From JBKCUI01 sp052161625 (GTDB lineage Bacteria; Planctomycetota; Planctomycetia; Pirellulales; Pirellulaceae): a stretch of 64,000 bases of DNA. The stretch lies in assembly GCA_052161625.1 (NCBI GenBank), contig CP197412.1; one strand, 5' to 3'. Of the stretch, positions 27,045-36,916 are shown one piece after another; the first letter of the stretch is position 1, and each line of letters begins with the position of its first letter. A program made the translations under genes and the position numbers. The notes under the pieces are model-generated. The model made no database searches. It saw nothing but the letters and a program-made list of their open reading frames with translations, and was not told where the DNA came from.

Positions 27045-28346
27045 ATGCGATGTCTCGGTAATCCGCTTGGTCGTCGAGGTTTTCTCACCGTGGGTGCTCT
27101 GGGAGGGCTCGGCCTCTCGATGGGTGATCTCTTCCGTTTGCGAGCCCAGGCCGACCAGAAGCACTACGACTTTATCGATGCCAAGGCGGACAGTGTCATT
27201 CACATCTTCCTGCCCGGCGGTATCGCACACCAAGAAACCTTCGATCCGAAGCCCTATAGCCCTCTCGAATATCGGGGGGAACTCGGAACCATCAAAACAA
27301 AAACTGGCGACGTCTTTTGCGAAACCTTGCCCAGGCTCTCTTCGCTGTCGGATCGCTTGACCGTCATCCGTTCGATGACCCACGGCGAAGCAGCCCACGA
27401 GCGTGGGACGCACAACATGTTCACCGGCTACAAACCCTCGCCGGCCCTCGTTTTTCCTAGCTTCGGTTCAGTCATTAGTCACGAATACGGCCCCAAGAAT
27501 AACTTGCCTCCGTATGTCGCGATCCCTAACTCCGCCAACGAGTACGCCGGTACCGGTTATTTGAGCTCGTCCTTTGGCCCGTTTAGCTTGGGAGCCGACC
27601 CAGCGAACAAGGGGTTCCGCGTCCAAGATCTCAATTTGCCTAACGGTGTGGATATGACTCGCTTCGAGCGACGTCGCACCGCATTGGAAGCGGTCAACAT
27701 GCACTTCCAAAAGAAGCAAAGCGCCGACGCGATCAACGCGATGGACACGTTCTACCAACGAGCCTATTCCCTCATCAGCAGCGAGAAGGCTCGCGAGGCA
27801 TTCAACATCGAAGCGGAAGACAACGGGCTCCGCGATAAGTACGGACGCAATGCAGCGGGCCAGCGCCTTCTTATGGCTCGACGCTTGGTCGAAGCCGGCG
27901 TGCGGTTCGTCACCGTGACCTACGGCGGCTGGGATATGCACAACCAAATTTCCGCTGGGATGCGCCGGGATACGCCGCCACTGGATCAAGCCATCGGGAC
28001 GTTGATCGAGGACCTCGAGTCGCGCGGGCTTCTCTCCCGCACCTTGATCATGGTCAGCAGCGAATTCGGAAGAACGCCGAAGATCAATAATGAAGCGGGT
28101 CGCGATCACTGGCCCAAAGTCTTCTCGGTCATGCTCGCCGGCGGTGGCGTAAAGGGTGGGCTCGTCTACGGCTCATCCGATGCCACGGCGACCGAACCCG
28201 AGTTCGATCCGGTTTCCCCGGAAGATCTCGCGACCACCATGTACCACTTGCTCGGAATCGTTGCAGACAAAGAGTTGATGGCACCGGGCGACCGTCCCAT
28301 CGAGATTTGCGACGGCGGAAAAGTTCTCACCGATATCCTTGCCTAA
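27045..28346 (+). CDS. DUF1501 family protein, Tat-exported
   Basis: 433 residues, full length for DUF1501. GRRGFLTVGALGGLGLS at 9-25 is a twin-arginine signal. The body has SVIHIFLPGGIAHQETFDPKP, the conserved HGEAAHERGTHNMFTGYKPSP block, GGWDMHNQI and SSEFGRTPKIN. The fold is related to the alkaline phosphatase/sulfatase superfamily, and conserved His/Asp residues suggest a metal site; no activity is established. In planctomycetes DUF1501 genes usually accompany DUF1549/DUF1553 genes, as here. First gene of a five-gene same-strand run. Confidence 0.93.
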   Translation: MRCLGNPLGRRGFLTVGALGGLGLSMGDLFRLRAQADQKHYDFIDAKADSVIHIFLPGGIAHQETFDPKPYSPLEYRGELGTIKTKTGDVFCETLPRLSSLSDRLTVIRSMTHGEAAHERGTHNMFTGYKPSPALVFPSFGSVISHEYGPKNNLPPYVAIPNSANEYAGTGYLSSSFGPFSLGADPANKGFRVQDLNLPNGVDMTRFERRRTALEAVNMHFQKKQSADAINAMDTFYQRAYSLISSEKAREAFNIEAEDNGLRDKYGRNAAGQRLLMARRLVEAGVRFVTVTYGGWDMHNQISAGMRRDTPPLDQAIGTLIEDLESRGLLSRTLIMVSSEFGRTPKINNEAGRDHWPKVFSVMLAGGGVKGGLVYGSSDATATEPEFDPVSPEDLATTMYHLLGIVADKELMAPGDRPIEICDGGKVLTDILA

Positions 28347-28355
28347 TTGGCTTCC

Positions 28356-30797
28356 ATGGACTCCACGATGAAAATGAATCTTTGGCGCAACCTGCTTGTT
28401 GGGTTCGGTCTAGCGTCCGCAGGTGTGTTTTGCGCTGATCCGGCTCGGGCTAGCCATCCAGACGCGAATGTCCTGTCCCTTTCCGGAATCCAGCGAGGAA
28501 CCTCAGCCGAGGTCACTATCTCGGGTGCTAGGCTCGGGGATGCAAAGGCCCTGCTGTTCTACTCGCCAGGCTTGACGGCAACAAACATCACCAAGGTGGA
28601 TGCGAATGTGATCAAAGCCACGATCGCAGCGGATGCCAACGTGACGCCTGACTTGCATCCTTTCCGGGTCGTAACCGACACCGGAATCAGCAATCTTCGA
28701 CTGTTCAACGTTTCTGCGATGCCCAGTGTTGCAGAAGCGGAACCGAACAACGAATTCGTCAAGCCCCAGCCTATTCCTGTCGGTTCCACCATCGATGGTG
28801 TCGTGCTGAGCGAAGACGTCGATTACTTCGAAGTCGAACTCAAGCAGGGGCAAACGCTTCATGTGGAAATAGAAGGCCTTCGGCACGCCTATCTCAACGA
28901 CTTCTTCGATCCTTACATCGCCATTTACGATGACAAGCGATTCGAGATTGCGTCGAGCGACGATTCGGTCTTCCTTCAACAGGATTGCTTGGCCTCCATC
29001 GTGGCGCCACGCGACGGCAAGTACATTATCGAAGTGCGCGAAAGCAGTTTCGGAGGCAATGATCGCTCCCGTTATCGATTGCATGTGGGCGGGTTCCCTC
29101 GCCCCGTAGCGATGGTCCCCAGCGGAGGTCGCCCGGGCGAGAAGCTTGAGGTCACCTGCATTGATAATCTTGGCAACTCTTGGAAAGAAACGTTCCAACT
29201 GCCGAACGAGCCAACCGAGGCATTCAAGGTTTGGTCGCAACGCGATGGGGTGATTGCCCCTTCTCCGAATTACCTTCGAGTCGTCGACGTCCCCAATGTT
29301 CTGGAATCGGAGCCAAACGACGACCACAACAAGATTGAGATCGTTAGCTCGGTTCCTGCTGCGTTCAACGGGCTCTTGGAAACGGAGAAAGATCGGGATT
29401 TCTGGGTGTTCGAAGCCAAAAAAGATCAGCAACTAGAGATCCGTGTTCACGCACGCTCCCCCATCCGCTCGCAAGTCGATTCGGTTCTGCAGGTCTGGAA
29501 AGTCGGAGGAGGGGCCTTGGCTGGTAATGATGATTCGGGCGGCCCCGATAGCTACCTACAATTCAAAGTGCCCGAGGATGGCAAATACGCGGTTTGCGTC
29601 TATGACCACTTGGGACGCTTTGGAAAGCAGTTCGCATATCGCGCTGAAGTTCTCCTGCAAACGCCGACCGTCGAAACGACGATCACCGAGCAAGAGCGAT
29701 ATGTTGCACAGACGGTAGCAGTTCCACGCGGCGGAAGGATGGCCATTTTGGTCAACGTCGCACGTCGGTTCGTAGGCGGAGAAGCGAAGATCGAGGCCCT
29801 CGATCTTCCACCCGGTCTAACCCATTTGGAAACCAAATGCGATGCCGATTTAGGAAACGTTCAAATGCTGTTCCGAGCGGACGCGAATGCGGCGAACGCA
29901 GGGAAAATCGTCGACTTTATCGCTTCGATCCAAGCCTCTCCTGAACAGAAGATCACCGGCGGACTTCGTCAGCGATCCATGTTGGTCCGAGGCCAAAACA
30001 ATGTGGACGTCTGGGGCCAAACGGACCACCGATTACCTGTTGCCTTGATCGATCCAGCCCCATTCGATGTGGCTGTGGTCGAACCTCAGGTTCCCTTGGT
30101 TCGCAATGGATCCCTTCCGCTCACGATCAACATTAAGAGAAACGAAGGATTCGATAAGCCGGTGACGGTGAGACTCCTCAACGCCCCGCCCGGTATCGGA
30201 GCTTCCACCGTTACGATCCCGGGTGACAAATCCTCGATCGAGATGCCTCTCACCGCCAACAACGGTGCTGCGATACGGAAATGGCCATTGATCGTTCTCG
30301 CGACAACCGACAACGGATACGGCCCGATTGTTCTGGCGAGCGAGTTCTTTCACATCGATGTGACTGAACCGTTGTTCGAGTTCAAATTTGCCAAGACGAT
30401 GGCGGAGCAAGGAAAACCTGCAGACGTGATCTTGGGGGCGAAATTGAAACGACCTGTTGAAGGTAAAGTCGAAATCGAGATCTTGGGGGTACCACCAGGC
30501 ACCACCGCCGTCGCTGCGAAACAAGAGCTTGCACCGGACGCAGAGCGTCTCGCCTTCACGCTGCAGATCCCACCCGAAACGCGAGCCGGCAACTACAAGA
30601 CGATTGTCTATCGAGGCACGGTCACGACGGACAAAGGGGTGATCACGCAAGTCAATGGCAACTCGGAAATCCAAATCGACGTTCCGATCGCACCTCCCGC
30701 ATCGACCACGGCGACAACCGCTGCTGCAGCTCCGCCTCCACCGACCGACAAGCCGTTGACTCGGTTGGAGCAACTGAAGCAGCAACGAGGTCGCTAG
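28356..30797 (+). CDS. Large secreted protein with pre-peptidase (PPC) domains
   Basis: 813 residues from the ATG at 28356; ATGs at 28368 and 28374 and a TTG at 28347 are alternatives, all giving the signal peptide LLVGFGLASAGVFCADPARAS. Two PPC-type beta domains begin with the hallmark EAEPNNEFVKPQPIPVGSTI and SEPNDDHNKIEIV segments, each followed by DVDYFEVELKQGQTLHVEI or RDFWVFEAKKDQQLEIRV. The rest is Ig-like beta repeats ending in a Pro/Ala/Thr linker. PPC domains are secretion or substrate-binding modules found on peptidases and planctomycete surface proteins; no catalytic domain is seen. It begins 9 bases after the DUF1501 stop, so the two are co-transcribed. Confidence 0.85.
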   Translation: MDSTMKMNLWRNLLVGFGLASAGVFCADPARASHPDANVLSLSGIQRGTSAEVTISGARLGDAKALLFYSPGLTATNITKVDANVIKATIAADANVTPDLHPFRVVTDTGISNLRLFNVSAMPSVAEAEPNNEFVKPQPIPVGSTIDGVVLSEDVDYFEVELKQGQTLHVEIEGLRHAYLNDFFDPYIAIYDDKRFEIASSDDSVFLQQDCLASIVAPRDGKYIIEVRESSFGGNDRSRYRLHVGGFPRPVAMVPSGGRPGEKLEVTCIDNLGNSWKETFQLPNEPTEAFKVWSQRDGVIAPSPNYLRVVDVPNVLESEPNDDHNKIEIVSSVPAAFNGLLETEKDRDFWVFEAKKDQQLEIRVHARSPIRSQVDSVLQVWKVGGGALAGNDDSGGPDSYLQFKVPEDGKYAVCVYDHLGRFGKQFAYRAEVLLQTPTVETTITEQERYVAQTVAVPRGGRMAILVNVARRFVGGEAKIEALDLPPGLTHLETKCDADLGNVQMLFRADANAANAGKIVDFIASIQASPEQKITGGLRQRSMLVRGQNNVDVWGQTDHRLPVALIDPAPFDVAVVEPQVPLVRNGSLPLTINIKRNEGFDKPVTVRLLNAPPGIGASTVTIPGDKSSIEMPLTANNGAAIRKWPLIVLATTDNGYGPIVLASEFFHIDVTEPLFEFKFAKTMAEQGKPADVILGAKLKRPVEGKVEIEILGVPPGTTAVAAKQELAPDAERLAFTLQIPPETRAGNYKTIVYRGTVTTDKGVITQVNGNSEIQIDVPIAPPASTTATTAAAAPPPPTDKPLTRLEQLKQQRGR

Positions 30798-30824
30798 ATC
30801 CTCAAATCATTTAGAGTTTAAAAC

Positions 30825-30860
30825 CCTTCCTTCCTCGGAAAGCCTTCCCTCCTCGGAAAG
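30825..30860. repeat. Two 18-bp tandem repeats
   Basis: Adjacent copies ccttccttcctcggaaag (30825-30842) and ccttccctcctcggaaag (30843-30860) differ at one base. They lie in the 137-base gap between the PPC gene and the PSD1 gene, followed by a 6-bp GC hairpin (cggggc/gccccg) without a T-run. Confidence 0.85.
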
Positions 30861-30934
30861 GCTGTGCAACGGTCGGGGCCTCGCGCCCCGCCAAAGCGTC
30901 TCCAGCAGCAGTTCACCTTCAGGCCACCCACCCT

Positions 30935-33478
30935 ATGAACAACTCGTTCTTTCGCACAGCTCCTTGGGCGAACTCCCTTTTGCTGATCGGTGTTTCCGGA
31001 GCCCTCGCTAGCGCGGCCATCGCTCAGGAAAGCACGCCAGCCCCCGCTCCGACACCCGAAGCCCCTGCTCCTGCCGCGGTACCTGCCGCGGCTCCTGCAC
31101 CTGCCGCGGCCGCCGCACCGCAGCCGGCATGGAAGTCGATCGCCGTTTACCCACCCGTTATCAAACTCAGCGCGAAGAGCGACACGCAACACGTTATCGC
31201 TGTTGCCACCCGCGAAGATGGGGTAACCCAAGACGTCACTCGATTGGCCGAGTGGAAATTTTCCGCCGACACGGTCGCGGACTGGAAAGACTTTGTTCTC
31301 ACCCCTAAAGGAGATGGATCGACCGAAATCACCGCGACTTGGAACGGTCACACGGCAAAGGCCGCAATCGAGTCGACTAACTCCTCCCAAGTTCGACCGA
31401 TCAGCTTCGAACGAGATGTGATGCCCGTCTTGACCAAAGTTGGCTGCAACACGGGCTCTTGCCATGGTGCGGCTCGCGGAAAAGATGGCTTCCGACTCAG
31501 CCTCTTCGGATACGATCCCGTCGGCGATTACCAACGTATCACTCGCGAAATCGGTATCCGTCGCATCAATCTGGCGGTACCCGATCAAAGCCTGTTGCTC
31601 CTGAAAGCAACCGGTGCCGTTCAGCACTCCGGTGGTAAAAAGGTTGAGCCGGGTAGCAAGCACTACGACACCATTTTGACTTGGCTCAAGAACGGTGCCC
31701 CTGCCGATGCAGCACGCTCACCCATCGTCACCCAAGTGGATATTTATCCCAACCAAGCGGTGATTGAGGGTGAAGGGCAGATGCAACAGTTGGTCGCCGT
31801 CGCGACCTATGCCGATGGTGTCCAACGTGACGTTTGGGATTTGGCTAGCTTCACCACCAACAACGAACGGAGCGCGGCCGTCGATGCCGATGGCAATGTA
31901 AAGAGCGGAGTGCGAGGTGAAGCGTTTGTCATGGCACGCTTCGATACCCACACAGTTGGATCGCAAATCTTGGCCTTGCCCGAGAATATCGCCTACAAAG
32001 CTCCCGACCAATACGGCAACTATATCGATTCACTGGTCAAGGCAAAGCTGCAGAAGCTTCGACTCCCTGAAAGTGCTATCTGCACCGATGAGGAATTCGT
32101 ACGTCGAACCACTCTCGATATCACCGGTCTCTTGCCGACCGAAGAAGAGACGGTGGCCTTCGTGCAGGACGCTACGCCGGACAAGCGAAGCAAGTGGATC
32201 GATAACTTGCTCGATCGAAAAGAGTTCAGCGAGATCTGGGCGATGAAGTGGTCCGATCTCCTCATGATCAAGAGCAACAATCAAGTCAGCTACAAGGCGG
32301 CTTATCTCTATTACAACTGGCTCACCAATAAGATCGCTTCCAATACCCCGATCGATCAGATCGTTCGGGAACTGATCACCGCGACCGGTGGCACGTTTCA
32401 AAATCCAGCTACGAACTTCTACCAAGTCGAGTTGGATCGATTGAAGCTCTCCGAAAATGTCGCACAAGTCTTCATGGGAATTCGAACTCAATGCGCCCAA
32501 TGCCATAACCATCCATTCGATCGATGGACAATGGATGACTACTACGGATTCACCGCCTTCTTCTCCCAAATCGGTCGTAAACAAAGCGAAGACTATCGAC
32601 AGCTCCTCGTATTCAATAGCGGTGGAGGAGAAGTCAACCACCCGGTGGGGGGCGCCGTGGTCAAACCGAAGTTTCTAGGGGGTGATGTTCCCGACGTAGC
32701 AGGTAAAGATCGTCGCGAAGTCTTGGCTCAGTGGCTGACAAGCGAGAAGAACCCGTTCTTCGCGAAAAGTGTCGCGAACCGTATTTGGGCTCACTACACG
32801 GGTGTCGGGATCGTTAGTCCAGTCGATGATTTCCGCGCTAGCAACCCGCCGAGCAACCCCGAACTGCTCGACGAGCTTGCAAGGAAGTTGGTCGAATACA
32901 AATACGACATCAAAAAGCTGGTTCGCGACATTTGCAACTCGCAAACCTACCAGCGTTCTTGCACCCCCGTCGAAGGGAACGAACTGGACGACCGGAACTA
33001 CTCGCACGCCGCCGTTCGCCGTGTTCCTGCGGAGAGTTTGCTCGACTGCATTTCGCAAGCTACGAATACAAAGGACAAATTCCGAGGATTGCCTATCGGA
33101 GCCCGCGCGGTGCAGATCGCAGATGGAGCCACCAGCAACTACTTCCTCACCTCCTTTGGTCGTAGCCAGCGGACTACCGTTTGCGCGGACGAAGCCACGA
33201 CCGATCCTTCGCTGTCACAAGCCCTGCACTTGATCAATGGTCAAACCACCGGTGGAAAGATCAACCAAGGGGGACTGCTGAAGACTTGGAAGGAGCAAGG
33301 ACTCACACAAGAGCAGATCATCGAAAAGATTTATATGCGTTGCGTGAGCCGAAAGCCCACCGAAGAGGAAAGAGCCACTTTGGTGAAAGCCATCGCGGAA
33401 GCGCCGAATGCGGACCAAGGACTCCAGGACATATTCTGGGCGATCCTCAACAGCCGTGAGTTCATTTTCAATCACTAG
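30935..33478 (+). CDS. DUF1549/DUF1553 (PSD1) cytochrome-like secreted protein
   Basis: 847 residues. A signal peptide (SLLLIGVSGALASAAIAQ) is followed by an Ala/Pro linker (about 32-65) and Ig/BIG2-like segments (YPPVIKLSAKSDTQHVIAVATREDG; later VDIYPNQAVIEGEGQMQQLVAVATYADG). Between them is a haem-like or metal motif CNTGSCHG, a CxxxxCH variant. DUF1549 follows (FVRRTTLDITGLLPTEEE, with CAQCHNHPFDRW holding a CxxCH), and DUF1553 forms the C-terminus (FAKSVANRIWAHYTGVGIVSPVDDFR). This architecture is a planctomycete hallmark; roles in polysaccharide breakdown or surface redox chemistry are proposed, not proven. Confidence 0.93.
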   Translation: MNNSFFRTAPWANSLLLIGVSGALASAAIAQESTPAPAPTPEAPAPAAVPAAAPAPAAAAAPQPAWKSIAVYPPVIKLSAKSDTQHVIAVATREDGVTQDVTRLAEWKFSADTVADWKDFVLTPKGDGSTEITATWNGHTAKAAIESTNSSQVRPISFERDVMPVLTKVGCNTGSCHGAARGKDGFRLSLFGYDPVGDYQRITREIGIRRINLAVPDQSLLLLKATGAVQHSGGKKVEPGSKHYDTILTWLKNGAPADAARSPIVTQVDIYPNQAVIEGEGQMQQLVAVATYADGVQRDVWDLASFTTNNERSAAVDADGNVKSGVRGEAFVMARFDTHTVGSQILALPENIAYKAPDQYGNYIDSLVKAKLQKLRLPESAICTDEEFVRRTTLDITGLLPTEEETVAFVQDATPDKRSKWIDNLLDRKEFSEIWAMKWSDLLMIKSNNQVSYKAAYLYYNWLTNKIASNTPIDQIVRELITATGGTFQNPATNFYQVELDRLKLSENVAQVFMGIRTQCAQCHNHPFDRWTMDDYYGFTAFFSQIGRKQSEDYRQLLVFNSGGGEVNHPVGGAVVKPKFLGGDVPDVAGKDRREVLAQWLTSEKNPFFAKSVANRIWAHYTGVGIVSPVDDFRASNPPSNPELLDELARKLVEYKYDIKKLVRDICNSQTYQRSCTPVEGNELDDRNYSHAAVRRVPAESLLDCISQATNTKDKFRGLPIGARAVQIADGATSNYFLTSFGRSQRTTVCADEATTDPSLSQALHLINGQTTGGKINQGGLLKTWKEQGLTQEQIIEKIYMRCVSRKPTEEERATLVKAIAEAPNADQGLQDIFWAILNSREFIFNH

Positions 33479-33482
33479 TTTG

Positions 33483-35951
33483 ATGCACAGCACTATGAAG
33501 AAGCGTCTGTTTTTCGTTATCACGTTCATTGCAATCGGCTGCACCCGTGTTTGGGCCCAAGAGCCGACGAAGATTACGTACGACGATCACGTCAAACCGA
33601 TTTTGCGTGAGCATTGCACGTCTTGCCACAATTCGAACGACAAGAAGAGCGGTTTGGCTCTCGATTCCTACCAAGGCTTGATGGCTGGAGGTAGCGGTGG
33701 CGAAGTGGTCGTCGAGGGAGATCTGGATTCGTCTCGTTTGTACGCGCTCACCGCGCACAAAGAGCAACCCTTTATGCCCCCCAATCAAGATATGATCGCT
33801 CAGGCTAAAGTCGATCTCTTGAAGACTTGGATTGAACAAGGGATGCCCGAGAACAGCGGCTCCGAAATCAAGAAGCCGAAAGCCAATGCGATGGCCCTCT
33901 CGGTCAAGATCGGACGCCCGGAAGGGGCACCTCCGATGCCGACAACCATGCTGAGGCAAACTCCGTTCGCAACCGATCGAGCGGCCACCACGTCTGCCGT
34001 GGCAGCAAGCCCTTGGTCCCCGCTCGTGGCTGTAGGTGGGCAGATGCAGGTCTCGCTGTATCACAGTGAAACGGGCAAACTTATGGGCATTCTCCCATTC
34101 CCTGAAGGGGAGCCTCAGTCGATCACCTTCTCACGCGACGGGAAACTGATTCTTATCGGTGGTGGAAAGCACAGTCATTCCGGCTATGCAGCACTCTACG
34201 AGATCGAAACCGGAAATCGTATTGCACGAGTCGGCGATGAGTTGGATACCGTCATGTCCGCAGACATCAATGACAACAACCAGTTGATCGCGTTGGGCGG
34301 TCCGCAAAAGCTGGTCCGTGTCTATGACACACTCACCGGTGAACTGAAATACGAACAAAAGAAACATACCGATTGGATCTACTCGGTTCGATTCAGCCCG
34401 GATGGACTGCTTCTCGCCACTGCAGACCGAAGCGCCGGATTGGTGGTTTGGGAAGCAGATACGGGACGACTTTATCTGGACCTTCAAGGGCACAAAGGAG
34501 AGATCCGATCACTCGCTTGGCGCCCCGATTCCGCTGCCCTCATCAGCGCCTCCATGGACGGTACTCTCAAGATGTGGGAGATGAACGAAGGGAAAGTCAT
34601 CAAGTCGTGGGATGCCCACGGGGGTGGTGCCCTCGCCGTTGATGTCTGCAACGACGGAACCATGGTCTCCACCGGTCGTGACAACAAGGTCAAAGTCTGG
34701 GATATCGGAGGCAATGCTGCAGGGGAAATGCCACCGTTGGCCGAAGCAGGTCACGAAGTCGCGATTACCGTAGATGGCAAACAAGTCGCTGCGGGGGACT
34801 GGGCGGGCAATGTCCGACTTTGGCAACGAGCAAACCCAAAGGATGAAAAGAGCATCCCTGCCAACCCACAACCACTCGAGGCCTTGCTCGCTGCGGTGCA
34901 AGCCGAGTTGCAACAATCCCTGACGAAACAAACGGAACTTAGCAACGACTATGCGGCGAAAAGCTCGCAAATCACCGCTATCCAGCAGCAGCTCACCCAA
35001 CTGCAAACGGATCTGACGAAGACCGACGAACAGCTCAAGGTTGCCACCGAAAAGCAATCGCAACTCAAACCTAACTTCGATGGCTTGTCGGCGATGTTCA
35101 AGACCAAGAGCGAAGAGTTGCAAGCGCTTCGCGGTCAAGTTGCTCCGAAACAGAAGCTTCTCGAAGTCGCTGGGGAGAATAAAAAGAAACTGGACGAAGA
35201 GGCTGGTCTTCTCGTGAAACAAAAGGCTGAACCGGGGGCAGATGTTGCATCCCTCGATGCAAAGATCCAAACGACGCAAATGCAGATTGCTATCCAAGTA
35301 GCGGCGTTAACCCAGATCCAAGAAGAAGTTGCTCCCCTCGCAGCGCAGCTCGCTGCACGCGAACCGGAGATGGTGGACCTTCAACCCAAGGTTGAGGCGA
35401 TCACCAAAGAATGGAATGAAACGGCGGCCTCGGTAATCCAGCTCACCGAAATGCGCAATGGGCTTGCCCCTCGCGTGGAATCTACCACGGCAGCGTTGAA
35501 AGCAGCGAACGATGCGGCCGCGGCAGCCAAGGCGCAGGTCGATTCGATCAACGCGCAAGTCGCCGCGTTGCAAGCCCGCGTTGCCGAATTGCAAAGCGAT
35601 CTCCAGGCCTTTGCCAGTCGGCCTGCCGAGCTAGCGAGCAAGAAGACAGCCATCGAACAATCCCTGGCTGCGATTCAACAGCAAATCCCAACAGCCGAAT
35701 CGTCGATCACCGAAACGAAATTGCAAGCCGATGCCCTAGCCGCCGAGATTGGCAAGCTCGAGGCACAGCTCGCAGAACTTCAAAAGCGAATGGCCGATGA
35801 GCAAGCCAAGAAGATGGCAGTCGTCACCGACATGACGGCCAAGCAAGACGCGCTGGGCAAACTAAAGGATCAAGCCACACAGCTTGAATCGGATGCGGCC
35901 GCTTCAAACGCTCAATTGGAATTGTTCCAGCAAGCGTTCGGAAAGAAATAA
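33483..35951 (+). CDS. Planctomycete cytochrome with WD40 repeats and long coiled coil
   Basis: 822 residues from the ATG at 33483, four bases after the PSD1 stop; an ATG at 33495 is equally possible. A signal peptide (KRLFFVITFIAIGCTRVWA) precedes a cytochrome-type domain with HCTSCHNSNDKKSGLALD, a CxxCH haem site. WD40 blades follow (WIYSVRFSPDGLLLATADRS, EIRSLAWRPDSAALISASMDG, VKVWDIGG). From about residue 466 to the end the protein is a Gln/Ala/Lys/Glu-rich coiled coil of roughly 350 residues. The long coil could build filaments or tether the complex. It is probably made with the DUF1501, PPC and PSD1 proteins. Confidence 0.9.
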   Translation: MHSTMKKRLFFVITFIAIGCTRVWAQEPTKITYDDHVKPILREHCTSCHNSNDKKSGLALDSYQGLMAGGSGGEVVVEGDLDSSRLYALTAHKEQPFMPPNQDMIAQAKVDLLKTWIEQGMPENSGSEIKKPKANAMALSVKIGRPEGAPPMPTTMLRQTPFATDRAATTSAVAASPWSPLVAVGGQMQVSLYHSETGKLMGILPFPEGEPQSITFSRDGKLILIGGGKHSHSGYAALYEIETGNRIARVGDELDTVMSADINDNNQLIALGGPQKLVRVYDTLTGELKYEQKKHTDWIYSVRFSPDGLLLATADRSAGLVVWEADTGRLYLDLQGHKGEIRSLAWRPDSAALISASMDGTLKMWEMNEGKVIKSWDAHGGGALAVDVCNDGTMVSTGRDNKVKVWDIGGNAAGEMPPLAEAGHEVAITVDGKQVAAGDWAGNVRLWQRANPKDEKSIPANPQPLEALLAAVQAELQQSLTKQTELSNDYAAKSSQITAIQQQLTQLQTDLTKTDEQLKVATEKQSQLKPNFDGLSAMFKTKSEELQALRGQVAPKQKLLEVAGENKKKLDEEAGLLVKQKAEPGADVASLDAKIQTTQMQIAIQVAALTQIQEEVAPLAAQLAAREPEMVDLQPKVEAITKEWNETAASVIQLTEMRNGLAPRVESTTAALKAANDAAAAAKAQVDSINAQVAALQARVAELQSDLQAFASRPAELASKKTAIEQSLAAIQQQIPTAESSITETKLQADALAAEIGKLEAQLAELQKRMADEQAKKMAVVTDMTAKQDALGKLKDQATQLESDAAASNAQLELFQQAFGKK

Positions 35952-35956
35952 TCGCG

Positions 35957-36916
35957 ATGCCCATTCTGCCTGCCACGGACGAGGATCCGATCGAAACCGA
36001 TATCGGTCGGTCCCGTTTGCGTGCAGCGTTTCTTCGAATGCCCGTGCTCCAGGCGGCCGTGTTTCGATCGTTCGTTTTCGTCGCGGCCTTTCACGCCTTC
36101 TCGGTCGTGAACTCTGTCCGCGGCGAACAGCCCACGTGGCGGTTACCCCATGGTGCCGAGTATTCATTCGAAGAAAGAACTTTGCCGCGGCCGCTTCGCA
36201 TCCATAGGCTGGTGTTGGACCTGACCCAACCATCGATTCCGCTGGGAATCAGCGCGAGTCCCGATCCCGATGGCGAGGGGCCCGCCGAAGTCGCATTGAA
36301 AGCCCCCGATCGTCATGCCCGCGATGCTAGGTTCTTGGCAGCGATCAACACCAACGCTTGGGTCATGCTCCCGGATCCCACGACGGGTAAGACGCCTGGC
36401 TATGTTGTCGATGGTCCTGCGGATATCAAAGGCTGGACGTCGACAGGCACCCGATTAGTAAGTCCTCCCGAACGGGGATACTGGTCGGTATGGCAAGAAG
36501 AATCAGGTCGGATTCGACTCCATGAATCCGCTTCAAAGGAAACGACTAGTCGCACCGAAGTTAGATGGGCGATTTCCGGCTTTCGCGGGATCCTGCAAAA
36601 CGGTAAGAAGCTCGTGGATCCTAGCAATGTGTTGCACCCGAGAACGGCGTTGGGTATATCTCACGAGGGAATGCGAATGGTCTGGCTGGTCGTCGATGGC
36701 CGGCAACCTACGATGAGCGAAGGGGTCAGCGAAGAAGAATTGGCTGAGCTGATGCTCGAATCCGGTTGCCACGACGCGATCAACTTGGATGGCGGCGGAA
36801 GCTCGGTCCTCGTGATGACTGATGAGAAGGGGCAGTTGCGAATCGCCAATCGCCCTTCTGGACGCGTGCCGCGCCCAGTCCCTGTTATGCTAGGGATTCC
36901 AACGTCGAAGCCATAG
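35957..36916 (+). CDS. Phosphodiester glycosidase (NAGPA) domain secreted protein
   Basis: 319 residues, five bases after the WD40 cytochrome gene. A hydrophobic segment near 32-56 (VFRSFVFVAAFHAFSVVNSVRGEQ) may be the export signal after an unusually long N-terminus. The core has FLAAINTNAWV, HPRTALGIS, WLVVDGRQPTMSEGVSEEELAELM and DAINLDGGGSSVLV, the conserved blocks of the NAGPA family, which removes or exposes sugar residues from phosphodiesters. Its 3' end overlaps the convergent asnB gene by 27 bases. It may be the last gene of the surface cluster, or simply its neighbour. Confidence 0.88.
   Translation: MPILPATDEDPIETDIGRSRLRAAFLRMPVLQAAVFRSFVFVAAFHAFSVVNSVRGEQPTWRLPHGAEYSFEERTLPRPLRIHRLVLDLTQPSIPLGISASPDPDGEGPAEVALKAPDRHARDARFLAAINTNAWVMLPDPTTGKTPGYVVDGPADIKGWTSTGTRLVSPPERGYWSVWQEESGRIRLHESASKETTSRTEVRWAISGFRGILQNGKKLVDPSNVLHPRTALGISHEGMRMVWLVVDGRQPTMSEGVSEEELAELMLESGCHDAINLDGGGSSVLVMTDEKGQLRIANRPSGRVPRPVPVMLGIPTSKP

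Noticed and set aside
30861..30934. GC hairpin (cggggc/gccccg) as a terminator after the PPC gene
   Set aside because: The stem is only 6 bp and no T-run follows, so read-through into the PSD1 gene is more likely.
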